Shown one piece after another: positions 37,641-48,571 of a stretch of DNA of 64,000 nt. Location of the stretch: contig NC_045145.1 in NCBI RefSeq assembly GCF_008831285.2, positions 19,900,802 to 19,964,801 on the forward strand, written 5' to 3'. Every line of letters begins with the position of its first letter. The stretch's first letter is position 1. This DNA comes from Nymphaea colorata (lineage: Eukaryota > Streptophyta > Magnoliopsida > Nymphaeales > Nymphaeaceae). Both the position numbers and the translations under genes were made by a program. A model generated the notes under the pieces. That model had not been told where the DNA came from. It searched no databases and saw only the letters and a list, made by a program, of their open reading frames with translations.

Positions 37641-39430
37641 GGACAGAGAACGAGAGGGACACAAAGCTGTGCGTGTTACTCTCTAGCGAGCAGGAGCGAG
37701 GACAAAGATGCCAAATATTTGTGGTGTGCCTAATCCTTTTGATTCAGGTTAGGTGCCAGACTAAATCTGACTTAATTTTGGACCCTAAGCCGACTTGGTA
37801 TCAAATTCGGATTTAGATGCTGATCTAGATCCCACAAATACTAAATGTAATGCACGTAGGCAGCCGAATTCTGAACTGGGCCTCTTTGGCGTTCAAGGAA
37901 TTAAGTCTTCTCTTAATTGTAATAAAAAGTTCACACTTAATCCTTAATGTCATATTTTAAAATATCTTCCAAAATCACCCCCTCAAAGATTCATAACCTT
38001 TGAGCAAATAAAAAAAAATAAAAAATCATGCTTAAGTTTCAGTTTTCTCATTTGCAGATTTGAATTAGGAAACACATTTGAAAATTATTCGTTAAAATGA
38101 AAGTTTTTGGTCATTAATAATCTTTTTGTTTTTCCGCCAAAAGCATTTATGCGTTTTTCTTGTAAATTGATCTTCGACATAACTGTAAATGCATTGAGCA
38201 ATATGAGCTAGCAAAACCTGCATTGTTCATTAGATCGAGCAAATTGCCACAAGATGGTACGAAGAGGTGCAGCTACTTAATTAGATCAATACTTAAGTTC
38301 ATAAGTAATGGGACTCAGCTCAGCTCAGTGACTTGAAAAATTATAGAGATGCAACTAATTGGATTTTCATATCATCATCTGCTCACAAAGTGAGGCGCAC
38401 GTCTTCTTCAAGAGTGGGAGAGAGAAGAGAGAGAGAGAGATGGACTTTGAATCCTTGTGGATCCAATCATCAGATATGATTTTGCTTTTGGATACAAATA
38501 AAGATCCAAAATACAAAAAAAAAAAGGCAAACCAAATCTAAACAACACTCATTCTTAATGGCTAATTATAGGTCTGGTGTCAGTCCACTCCTGCTGATAC
38601 ACTTAGTCTGAAACATTAACATCTTGAATTACAATTACTCCTTGATCTTGCTACCACATTAAGCCATCACAGATCCCACCACCCTGTGAAAGGAGCAATC
38701 TTGATGGGGCTGCCAAAACTTGTCTGGTTGCGTTACCGGGAAATGGAGGAAGTTTCTCTGACATTACGTGACTCGTTGAAATGCCATCCATCACCATGCA
38801 ATTAGTGTCTACCTTCCGATCACTGAAACGACTACAGGGATTCAGGGCGCATGACTTGAGTCATGTCTTCGCATCACTGGACTGTTCTCACTCTCCAGTG
38901 ACGAATCACGTTGTGGCCGGCGCAAAAAATAATAGTAGTAATAAAAGGGAGCCTCGAAACCGTGAGAAACTAGCCAAACTGCCGCTGAGTTCTGGAGCCA
39001 TGGCCGGCGAAAAGAACGCAAGCGCTTGTCAGCTGACGCCACAACTCCGATGGAACAGTCCCACTAACGTGGTGGTTTTGCATAAAAGCAAGAGGAAAGC
39101 GAACGAGAGAGATATTTTAAAAAATATCGTTTCACTTATGACCACATATGGCAGGGACACACTCTTTCGAACAAAAAAAACGCAAAACGAGGGGCGGAAT
39201 TAAGAAGAGCTCTCATGGGCCCTCGCCCCTTAAAAAAAATTTTAAAACTTACATATAAATTTACTTGTGTTTGTTATATGTGTTATATAAAAATTGTAAA
39301 AATTAATATTTTAATTATTGTCAAAATTTAAAAACCTTAATTTGACCCCATTTATGAAAAATTTCTAACTTCACCACTCACTCATTTTTTGCCAATGCAT
39401 CGGATTGGAGGACTTCACTTATTTATTTAT

Positions 39431-39547
39431 TGGAATTCTCTATCTGAATTTGAATAAAGAAATCCTCTTGCCTCTCATAATACATTACATTGTATAATGC
39501 ATTGGAGGTCGAATGTTTAATCCTACTTGAAGCAATGTATTGGGTAG

Positions 39548-39584
<37 letters not shown>

Positions 39585-39665
39585 GGACTTCTCTATTTGG
39601 TTTTGGATGGAGAAATCCATCGACCTGTCACTCATGCCTATTCGTTTACATACATTGGGTAGCTA
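39431..39665 (+). repeat. Diverged tandem duplication interrupted by (TA)n
   Basis: The 34-bp segment at 39431-39464 (starting GGAATTCTCTATCTGAA) recurs at 39586-39619 (starting GGACTTCTCTATTTGGT), with about 25 of 34 positions equal. CATTGGGTAGCTAT near the end also recurs in the left copy as TATTGGGTAGCTAT. The period is roughly 120-155 bp. The (TA)n lies between the copies. Confidence 0.5.
39549..39578. repeat. (TA)n microsatellite
   Basis: Fifteen uninterrupted TA dinucleotides. Confidence 0.97.
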
Positions 39666-40145
39666 TGAAGGGATGAAGCTCAAAGTAGTCAGAGATTTTC
39701 AACTTATCCTCTACCCATCCAGATCTCCATCTAATCATGGCCATCTGATGCAATGCATAGGGCATGAGCGATTAAACACACAGCTTAATGATACAATACA
39801 TTAGACAATGTGTTGTGAGATGCCAAAAGATTTTTCCATCTAAATTCAAGCTTAATATGCGTAAGCAAACGTGTAGCTACCTCCTCCCCCCCCCAACAGG
39901 ATTGCATTGGAAAAATTGGATTTTTGCTTAATCAAGATCCCTTGTCATCTTTTGGAAGTGTATGTTTGTCTCTTAAAAATACAACTTTATTTCTATCTTT
40001 TCAACTTAAGCTTCACTATCCAGTCTCCTTCAATTCAAAGGCCCAAATGATCCCCATCAAATTTGACATGTAAGAGTCCGTCCATTACATGTCCCTCCAG
40101 GTGGAATGTGGGAAAAATATTCAAGGTTCGGGAATTTAAGAGGCC

Positions 40146-40382
40146 TGAGAAAACTTTAGAGGAAAAAAAAAACAAAGGACGCGTGAAAGATAAAGCTGGA
40201 GAGAACTTAATTTTATTGATTCCTTTGAGGAACGTATATAGTACAAAAAAAACATTATCGCATACAAAATTTTTGGTATACAAGATCATGATAACACAAT
40301 TTCTATCTCAATCTATTATCCACTGAAAATGTAGTCTGCGTAACAGATATTGATAAGAGATCTGATCCCTTCTTTCTCGACA
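40146..40382 (-). repeat. 3' LTR of the copia element
   Basis: 237 bp. Read on the minus strand it starts TGTCGAGAAAGAAGGGATC and ends TTCTCA. It differs from the 5' LTR by scattered substitutions and several indels, including one of 10-20 bp. Confidence 0.9.
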
Positions 40383-40396
40383 CTCTCCCTCAAACC
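40383..40396 (-). other. Polypurine tract of the copia element
   Basis: Minus-strand GGTTTGAGGGAGAG directly precedes the 3' LTR, as expected for the plus-strand primer. Confidence 0.75.
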
Positions 40397-40521
40397 GAGG
40401 CATACAGATTTTTGACGCCCAGTTTGGATAGCAAATGTCTGAATGCCTCTTTGCCTAATGCTTTGGTAAAGAGATCTGCTAGCAGCTCTTTGCTTCTGAC
40501 ATAGCATGTTCTGATTTCACC

Positions 40522-40749
40522 TTAATTGATTTTTTCTTGTACTACATGACAATTTATGTCAATATGTTTGGTGAGCTCATGAAAAACTAGATTTGCTCCA
40601 ATATGTATTACAGCCTGGTTATCGCAATATAAATTTGCTGGTTGTGAGTGTTGAATGCCTAAGTCAGTTAATAAATATTTTAACCATGTTACTTCACAAA
40701 CAACATTTTCCATAACTCGGTATTCTGCCTCAACAGAAGAGCGAGACAC
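40522..40749 (-). pseudogene. copia RNase H fragment
   Basis: Contains SRSSVEAEYRVMENVVCEVT and LYCDNQAVIHIGAN, the copia RNase H signature. It is separated from the reverse transcriptase by stops at 40750-40866. Confidence 0.85.
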
Positions 40750-40866
40750 AGTATATTTGTTTCTTTGTTTTCCATGATATTAAAGCCGCTCCAAGAAGGA
40801 CACAATAGCCAGTGACAGATCTTCATGTTTCATGACAAGCAACCCAATCTGAATCACAAAAAACAC

Positions 40867-41873
40867 TTACTTGAAAATTATTTTCTTTGCCCAATAGAAT
40901 CCTTGTCCTGGATTCATTTTAATAAATTTGACAAGTCTCAAAGCAGCCTGAAAATGTGGTTCCTTTGGTGTATGCATGAAGCGACTTAGTACATGAACGA
41001 CAAACTGTATATCTGGCCTTGTGATACTCAAATAAATAAGACGTCCAACCAGTCTTCTATATTTTGTTGGATCCTTCATTTCTTCACTCTGAGTAGTATC
41101 TAGACCATGCTTTTGTTCCATGGGAATTTCCACTGGCTTTGCGCCTAATAGTCCGACCTCATTTATAATGTCGAGCGCATAATTTTGTTGTGAAACATAT
41201 ATTCCTTTGGATGACCGAGCAATTTCTAGTCCCAAAAATATTTAAGAATACCAAGGTCTTTCATGCGAAATTTTTGACACAAGAAAGACTTAAGTTTTTC
41301 AACAGAATCCTCCATATTACCGGCAATAATCAAGTCATCCACATATACTAGAACGGCAAAAAAAACTTCTCCTTGTTTAAGAGTAAATAGCATGTGATCA
41401 GCTTTGGATTGTATAAATCCAAATTCTTCAAGCGTCATAGATAACTTGTGAAACCAATTTCTTGGAGATTGCTTCAGACTGTAAAGAGATTTGTGAAGCT
41501 TGTATACTAAGTTCTCCCCCTTACGGTCATATCCTTGCGGCACCTGCATATACACTTCCTCAAGCAGATCTTCATGAAGAAAGACATTATTTACATCCAT
41601 TTGATATAATAACCAACCTTTTGCAGCAGCGACTGAAAGAAGGGTGCGAACCATTACCATTTTGGCTACAGGCGCAAATGTTTCATTGTAATTTAATCCC
41701 TCTTTATGTGAGAAACCTTTTGCTACCAGATGAGCCTTGTACCGTTCAATGCTTCTATCTGAACGAAATTTTACTTTGCGTATCCATTTGCAAGCGATGG
41801 GTTGGATACCTTTTGGTAGATTAGTCAAGGTCCACGTTTTATTGTCCCGCAATGCACTAATTTCTAAGTCCAT
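40867..41873 (-). pseudogene. copia reverse transcriptase, two frames
   Basis: 41873-41226 carries the thumb and palm motifs LYQMDVNNVFLHEDLLEEVY and LVYVDDLIIAGN, with the YVDD catalytic pair. A one-base shift at about 41230 moves the continuation into the frame 41235-40867, with GLEIARSSKGIYVSQQNYA and RPDIQFVVHVLSRFM. The family is Ty1/copia RVT_2. Confidence 0.9.
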
Positions 41874-42464
41874 TGCATCTCACCACTCTTTAATTTTACT
41901 TGCCTCTTCGTAGGATTCTGGTTCAAAAATGGAGGCTATAGAGGCTAAAAAAATGGAGTGATTAGAAGAGAAATGATGGAAAGAAGTAAACTTGGAAAGA
42001 TGATACCTTTTGCCTTTTACAAGACTTGCCATCGAGTTGCCGTTGACCAAGGGTGTCGAAATTAGAGAACAATAAAAATCTTTCATCCAAGTGGCTGGTC
42101 TTTTTTGACGAGATGATCTTCTAAGGTGTTCAATTGGTTCAGACTCTAAGACTTGGTTTGGTTGCATGGTTTCACTATTGATGTTTTGAGGTTCAGGCAA
42201 ATGCATATCACGAGTTGAAACAAGTGTCTCACTACTTTCAGACATGTTTGTGTCTTCATTAGGTTCAGCTGTAGGTGATGCTTCATAGTCAAACGATGCT
42301 TCTTCCAAAGGGCCAATCATACTTTCTTGGGTTATTGGCATAGGCAAAACAATTGATCTTTCTTCTTCGTTGACTTGGTTGAAAGGAAAAATATTTTCAT
42401 AGAAAACAACATCATGATTAGTGAAAACTCTCTTATTTTCTAAATCATAGACTTTGTATGCTTT

Positions 42465-43485
42465 CTAGCATTCAGGATAACCAATAAAGATGCATTTATG
42501 TGCTCTAGTGTCAAATTTCCCTTTATTGTGGCTGTTGTTGGTAGTATAGCAAAGAGAGCCAAAGACACGTAGATGTTCAAAGGCCAGTTTTTTTTTTTTA
42601 AATAATTTTTCAAATGGAGCTATGCCTCCCAAAGTAGGTGTAGGAGTACTATTAATAAGATAGGTGACTGTTAAAACACATTCGCCCCAAAACTGAATTG
42701 GTAAATTTGCTTCAAAATGAAGGGCCCTTGTTACTTCAAGAAGATGACGATGTTTGCATTCTACCACTCCATTTTGTTGTGGTGTGGCGATACAACTATG
42801 TTGGTGAATGGTACCTTGTTGATTGAAAACAGACTGTATTTCATGAGAAAAAAACTCGGTACCATTATCAGATCTCACATTTTTTAATGGTGACTCCAAA
42901 TTGATTTTTTATTAAGGCAAAATTTTTTTTCATAAGATATAATGTTTCACGTTTGTGTCTCATTAAAAAAATCCATGTGACACGAGTGTAATCATCGACA
43001 ATACTCATAAAATAATGTGCTCCAGTAAGAGTTGACCGTGAATATGGACCCCAAATGTCACAATGAATTAATTCAAAAGACTTCTTAATAGAAATATCAC
43101 TTAAATCAAATTTCGAACGAGTTTGTTTTGCTCGATGACAAGCATCACAACAAATATCTTTATTCAAGTAGCAATTCAATCCTAAATAAGAATTAACTAG
43201 CCTAAGTCGAGAAGGTGAAAGATGACCAAACCACCTATACCATAGGTCTTGAGATGAAGTTACGACAAAGCATTTTGTAGGTGACGCCAATGATTTGAAT
43301 TCATATAGTCCTTCTCTTTCTTCACCCTGACCAATCGTCGTCCTCGATGCTAGGTTCTGCAATACACAATGTGTGGGAAAAAAGGTTACTGAGCAGTTTA
43401 GAGTCTTGGTTAGTTGACTAACTGATAACAAATTTACTTTGAAGGAAGGAACATACAAAGTATTGTAAAGGGTGAAAGATGACAA
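42465..43485 (-). pseudogene. copia integrase, two frames
   Basis: The first frame (43485-42868) has the pre-integrase HHCC zinc region around DLWYRWFGHLSP and CCDACHRAKQ, then FELIHCDIWGPYS and VDDYTRVTWIFL with the first catalytic Asp. The second frame (42899-42465) has VRSDNGTEFF with the second Asp and PQQNGVVECKHRHLLE with the catalytic Glu; the usual Arg after the Glu is Cys. The two frames overlap by about 30 bp, marking a frameshift. Confidence 0.88.
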
Positions 43486-43563
43486 GTAAATGTCACCGGT
43501 TTGATGAACAGGGATTACATTTCCATTTGGAAGGTTTATGGATGTATGACAAGTTTTCAGATT

Positions 43564-43782
43564 TTAGAGGATTGAGTTGTCAGTACAAATATGTTGACTT
43601 GCTCCAGAATCTATAATCCAAGGTTTACAATTGAGATTACATGAAGAGATATTACCCACGAAGTTGATTGAGGCAGTTTGATTTTTAACGAGTGACAAGA
43701 GTTTCTGGTACTCATCCATAGTGAAAGAGGGCACAATTCCCGTGTTACCTTGACTACCATTAATAGTATGGAGGTCAGCCAC
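43564..43782 (-). pseudogene. copia aspartic protease fragment
   Basis: Contains WIIDSGASQHI, the DSGA active-site motif of copia proteases. It terminates in a stop soon afterwards (about 43564). Confidence 0.8.
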
Positions 43783-43859
43783 TTTCTGGTTTTATGTTAC
43801 AGCTGCAACCATGGAAGACTTGAAATTGGGGTTATAAAGTCGATGTCCTAGAGGATAGC

Positions 43860-44600
43860 TGATTAGCTTATAGCACTTTTCTTTTATATATCATGTACCA
43901 TGACAGTAGCTGCACATGAGCCTGCTCTGACGTCCTCCACTATTTTGTTTAAACTTGAAGACTTGATCACGGGCTTCCGTCTTCGTATTATAATTGCAAG
44001 TGATGGCTAGAGCAGCCTCAAAATGTAACGACGTGGATCTTGCTTCACGTTGTTTTTCTTCCTGTAGAACTAAAGCATAAACCTTGGTAATGTTAGACAA
44101 TGGATCAAGCAGTAAGATTTGACCACGAATTGCTCCATACGAGTCATTTAGCCCCATCAAGAATTGGATTACTCTTTCTCTTTGAATATGATTTGAGTAA
44201 ATTCTCATAGCACCACATGAACAAGACGGTACGAGAGAATAAGAGTTAAGTTCATCCCATAATGCCTTAATTTCTGTGTGGTATATAATAACTGATAGAG
44301 TCTCTTGTTGAAGTCGACATATAAAACTCTGCAGTTGATATATTCTTGGTGATAAACTCTGAGTAAACCTGCTTTTCAAATCTTCTCATACATCTTGAGC
44401 AGAAGTAGCATAAGAAATACTAGCAGCAATTTCTTTGCTAATAGAATTTAAAACCCATGAAAGAATTATTGCATCTAACCCATAAGACATGATTCTTATC
44501 ACCTTTGTTTGGTTCTTTGGTATATCGGTCAATGAAATGAAGCCTAATTTATTTTTGGCTGACAATGCCATTATCATGGCTCTACTCCAAATGACATAAT
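43860..44600 (-). pseudogene. copia gag fragment
   Basis: The frame contains MIMALSAKNKLGFIS at the start of gag, then YATSAQDV, a TGA where the family has Trp, and a continuation in the same frame through LKSRFTQSLSPRIYQLQSF and ERVIQFLMGLNDSYGAIRGQ. The zinc knuckle follows as CSYCHGT, an in-frame stop, then YIKEKC; the usual histidine is tyrosine. This is the retrotransposon gag (UBN2-type) family. Two nonsense changes split it. Confidence 0.85.
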
Positions 44601-44664
44601 TGTCTCAGTTAAGTGTTTGATACTTTCGGGATTATCAAATGATGTAAAAAAAAGGAATCGGTCA

Positions 44665-45456
44665 TCACCTGTTAACGTTCTGAATTCGATAAACCAGTTC
44701 CTTCTCACTGCTCTGAAAAAAAAAGGAGGCGCAGGGATGAACAACGATAAACATGCAATACAGGAGGATGATGGCAATGGAATATATATATATCCAGAAG
44801 GCGTCCAAGCTCAATGTTGATTTGGGCAGTTCGGCAAACGGCGACCACTTCAACGAGATACCGGATGAGAACACCTTTTTTCTCACCAGCATATAAATCT
44901 GGCCAACGGCGTTTTGGTGGTGAGGCGATGAAGTGACAGAGACGATGTTGATGGAGACCTTCTGCCCACTGGAGCAATGTCCAGAGATTCTATTGAAATA
45001 GTAATGTTGCGTCGATAGTGAATCGGCAATGGTTTCGTGGCTGGCGAGATGCTCGAACACCTTCAAGGACAGGATTGTTGGAATCCCAGTTCTGCAGACA
45101 GAAATTGGGGAAGCGAGGGCCGGACTGTCGCGGGCGTCGACTGATAGCTTCCTGAGTTGCAGGCGATGAGAGAATCGTCGGGCGCTTTCTGATCGCCTCT
45201 GTTCTAAGCGCCCGTCTGGTCGCCTCTTTTCGCCCTGCTTCTCTATTTCAGGGATCAGAAGGGAGAAGGGAGAAGGCAGAAGGCAAAGGGAAGGCGTTGG
45301 TTGAACATTGTTTGACGCCTTATTCGAGGATGTAGGCAAGGGGTTTGCCAAGATGGTGATCAGCTGAAGGTTTGCCCAAGGAATGAGATTTCCCTGGACT
45401 GACACTGGTTTAGATTGAACGTGAGGTGTTCGCAAGTTGGAAGCTGAATCAGACAA
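44665..45456 (-). other. Open frame (263 codons) in the copia leader
   Basis: This lies between the primer-binding site and gag, where most copia elements have a short untranslated leader. Translation gives a low-complexity-free protein with stretches such as DSPALASPISVCRTGIPT and SSGISLKWSPFAELPKSTL, but no domain that I know. It runs into the start of the gag region in a different frame. It could be captured host sequence, an element-specific extra frame, or chance. Confidence 0.3.
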
Positions 45457-45640
45457 GTGCTTCAGCCGGTGGGAGGTGAGGCAGGCAGGTTACTGCCGGT
45501 GAAACACCTTATTTGCAGACGAAAGATAGAGATTGATCAGCAACTACAGGACAGAAGTTGCTGCTGTGACTCGGGAGGATGGCTCGCAGCAGTTGATGCT
45601 TCTCTCAGCAATAATCAGAAGCCATGAGGCAACGAGGGAA

Positions 45641-45655
45641 GTCGCTCAAATACCA
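45641..45655 (-). other. Primer-binding site of the copia element
   Basis: Minus-strand TGGTATTTGAGCGAC lies immediately inside the 5' LTR. It resembles the initiator tRNA-Met site TGGTATCAGAGCC with substitutions at CA. Confidence 0.8.
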
Positions 45656-45897
45656 TGCTAAAACTTTTAGAGGAAACAAAACAGAGGAAGCGTGAAAGTT
45701 AAAGCTGGAGAGAACTTAATTTTAATTGATTCCTTTGACCAACATATATAGTACAAAAAAACGTTATCACTTAGAAGATTTTGGTATACAAGATTTTTGG
45801 TAAACAAAATCATGATAACACACAATTTCTATCTCAATCTATTATCCACCCTGCGTAACAGATCTTGATAAGAGATCTGATCCCTTCTTTCTCAACA
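45656..45897 (-). repeat. 5' LTR of the copia element
   Basis: 242 bp. Read on the minus strand it starts TGTTGAGAAAGAAGGGATC and ends TAGCA. It pairs with 40146-40382. Confidence 0.9.
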
Positions 45898-46491
45898 AGG
45901 CCCAATTGTTCTTCTCTCCTTTTTCCTCCATTCTCTTTCTTCTCTTCCTCTTTGTCCTCTCCTTCTTTTCTCCCTTCCTGGCTTTTTTCCTTCTGTTTTC
46001 CTTCTTTATTTCCTCTTTCATTTTGCTGCTGATCATTTTTTCTCCAAACCTCTCCTTTGTGGTATAAGGCCACCGTTGCCACTTCCATCTGCAGGTTTAG
46101 CTCCTGCCCTTTTTCTTTCCATTGATTTTGTTTCTTCGGTCTCTCAGTTGTTTATTCCCATTTTAATGGGATTGACGGGTCTTTGCACAATTGCACTAGA
46201 TGTCCCCACTGATGGCAAATGGTGCCAAATTGTATTTCGTGTCAATATAATTCTTCAAGTCCTCATCCGTTATTTCAAAAATCCAATGTCTAGATCAAAA
46301 ATGTCTTCTTTGTGACATATTACGAATGTTAAAAGACCGTGGGATTGAGCCATTGAGGTCGTTTTTCTCATTGTTAAACTAACTTGAGCTGTTGGCTCTA
46401 GATAGTTAACTTTTGCTGATTTTTGCGTTTGGTTCTTACCAAAGGATAACATCAATCTCACGAATAATCCAAATAGCTAGATTCTCTTCAC

Positions 46492-46603
46492 TAAATACCA
46501 TAGCCCTATAGTTTATCGATGCAAATCTTGACTAGTGAGAGAGAAAGAGAGGAGAACTCTTCTGTAAATACCATGACCCTATAGTTTATCAGTGCAAATC
46601 TTC
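46492..46603 (+). repeat. Tandem duplication, period 73 bp
   Basis: TAAATACCATAGCCCTATAG at 46492 recurs as TAAATACCATGACCCTATAG at 46565, followed in both by TTTATC, two swapped bases, and TGCAAATCTT. Each copy is about 39 bp and the copies are separated by a GA-rich spacer. Confidence 0.8.
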
Positions 46604-48152
46604 TGAGCGGGAAAGCTGTAAGGTATACTCAAACCAAACGCCTTCTCATTCCTCATAAAAGAAAAAGAGGACTTCAAAATGCTGTAAGACAAGATTTGAT
46701 TTGAGAATATGATAACAGTAACACGCGTGCTGTGAAAAGCAAAAGATAATCATCAAAGAGAGCATGCCAAAGGTTTCTCTTGTGCACGCTAATGCTACGG
46801 CCAAAGACAAGACAGATTAAATGTGTGCCAGAAATGAAGATAAGCATTTCATAAATTGAAGTTGTTACAGATAATGACATTAAAAAGACATCAAAAGAAA
46901 ACCTACAAATTAATGCTGCCACTATAAATTCCATGATGTTTGTCCCTTGATTTTAGGTTGAGGATAGATGTAAAAGATCTGTAAATGAAGGACATGAACA
47001 CCATCTATCTAAAGCAGATGGTGGCCTTCCACTGTGAAAAACCATGGTTGATTAACGACTAATCATTTTTTTTAATCCTTTTTTATTTTGCAACATGGTG
47101 GTGTCGTTGTTGAAGAAGATGAAAATCTGAAGATGGCTGAAGACAACCAAAGAGATCATTGCCTTCTTTATGAAAGCGAAGACTCGATCTAGTTGAAAAA
47201 AAATCTTCGTGAAGCAAATTTGGGTTCCCAAATCCCCACCAAAGTGATAGCTTGGTTTGAGTGATGGCTTCATTGGCCTTTACAAAAATCTGCAGCAAAC
47301 TTGGTGTTTTCCTTTTGTCGTCCAGTTTGAGGGTGGATGGAAATTAATTGCTTAAAATCGGTTGAATCGCTTGAATCGAAACTTGTCCAGGTGAGTATGA
47401 GTTCACAAACTAACAGGTCCTCCTTTTATAGCTGCATCAATCTTCCACCACAACCCACCCTTTACATAAAATTTACCAACACTTGATCGTTAACTGCTCG
47501 CCAACTTTATCACTTTAGTTAAGAAGCTATCGATGAATAAATTACGTTTTTCCCATCAACTTCTTCAGAAAATGCTCTCGAAATAATGCATATAAGATTT
47601 TATAAGCAGTCGAAACTCTGTGTTTTAAAGTTTGTAAAGTCTTACGCAGTATGATTTCTTACTTTCACGTCCAAATAAACATGATATTGTGCAACTGTAT
47701 TGCGGGGCTGACCTTTGGTTTCTCTTGTTAAAACTGTGGCTCGGCTTCATGGTTGAGGTAGTATTGCTGCCTCTGGTCATATGGTACATCGGTGTTGTGA
47801 GCTAACGCATTATATATTAATCTTGTACATTGTCACGGTGAAACCTAGCTAATATGGCTTCATTCAAGAAAAAAAAACGCAAAATACATATGGGCGTTGG
47901 CCTTATGGTAGAGAGGAAAAACAGTGTTACACAAGTGTATTCAATTTTTAGGGCACATTGATGGAAGATCCAAAAGAACCTAATGTTCTTGTTATCAAAC
48001 ACCCCTTGAACATCTAATGATTACATGAAACTCGTTTGTAAATAAATTGTAAAATGATTACCTGCCTAGCTCCGGCCGGTTACAAGATGCCACACGGCAG
48101 CTAAATTCCATACGTGGACCATGGCCACAAATGTAGGTCTTGTGGGTGTGTT

Positions 48153-48571
48153 TAGGAATGTCAACAGGTCAGATTCAAATCGAAAATATCCTTAACTGTA
48201 TCCATTTTTTTGGATATTCACTTGTTCGGATTCAAATTCGGGTTTAAATATGGGTAAAGAAAAATCATATCCGTGCCGAATCCAAAATTTGATTTCACAA
48301 TGTGAACCCAATTTTTTTACTATCCAAATTTAGCCGATTTTCAAAATTTAAGTGCATTAGATGTATGATATTTGTTTAAAAATAATAATAAATCTGATCC
48401 GGACCTGACCGGATAATTTATGTATATTCGAATCTGAATCCAATTAAATGTCATTTCTTAAATCAAAATCGGATGTGATTCTTAATCGATATTAACTTTT
48501 TTTCCATATCTGATTTTTTCGAAACGGACCGATCAAGTGTCCAATCCAAACCGGATATATTGACATTGCTA
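48153..48571. mobile_element. hAT-like non-autonomous element
   Basis: The ends read TAGGAATGTCAACAGG and, reverse complemented, TAGCAATGTCAATATA, sharing TAG-AATGTCAA. The flanking octamers GGTGTGTT (48145-48152) and GGTGCATT (48572-48579) agree at 6 of 8, as an aged 8-bp target-site duplication would. The interior is 419 bp of GGATTC/GAATCC-rich sequence without coding capacity. TAGGGRTGTCAA-type ends are typical of plant hAT elements. Confidence 0.55.

Larger units (their letters stand above)
35570..40140. other. Gene-poor stretch between TRIM and copia element
   Basis: No gene was recognised. It includes a GC-richer part at 35.75-36.35 kb with overlapping open frames in several frames but no motif, two repeat-family copies, a SINE-like head, and the duplication around the (TA)n at 39.55 kb. 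A GGGGCGGAATT...GGGCCCTCGCCCCTT segment at 39.19-39.23 kb looks like the end of another dispersed repeat. Confidence 0.4.
40146..45897 (-). mobile_element. Ty1/copia LTR retrotransposon, structurally complete, coding-dead
   Basis: A 5.75-kb element on the minus strand, bounded by LTRs at 45656-45897 (5') and 40146-40382 (3'), each TG...CA, with the 5-bp target-site duplication AGGCC at 40141-40145 and 45898-45902. Downstream of the 5' LTR is a tRNA-iMet-like primer site, and upstream of the 3' LTR a polypurine tract. Domain order is gag, zinc knuckle, protease, integrase, reverse transcriptase, RNase H, which is the copia order. The reading frame is broken by stops and frameshifts, and the LTRs differ by many substitutions and indels, so the copy is old and cannot encode its own transposition. 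Identity to a named lineage was not tested. Confidence 0.95.

Noticed and set aside
39549-39578. (TA)n as a TATA promoter
   Set aside because: A simple microsatellite with no gene downstream.
41462-41824. 120-codon plus-strand frame within the copia element
   Set aside because: Antisense shadow of the reverse-transcriptase region.
47883-47960. TGGCCTTATGGTAGAG as an A box of a second SINE
   Set aside because: No B box at the expected spacing.
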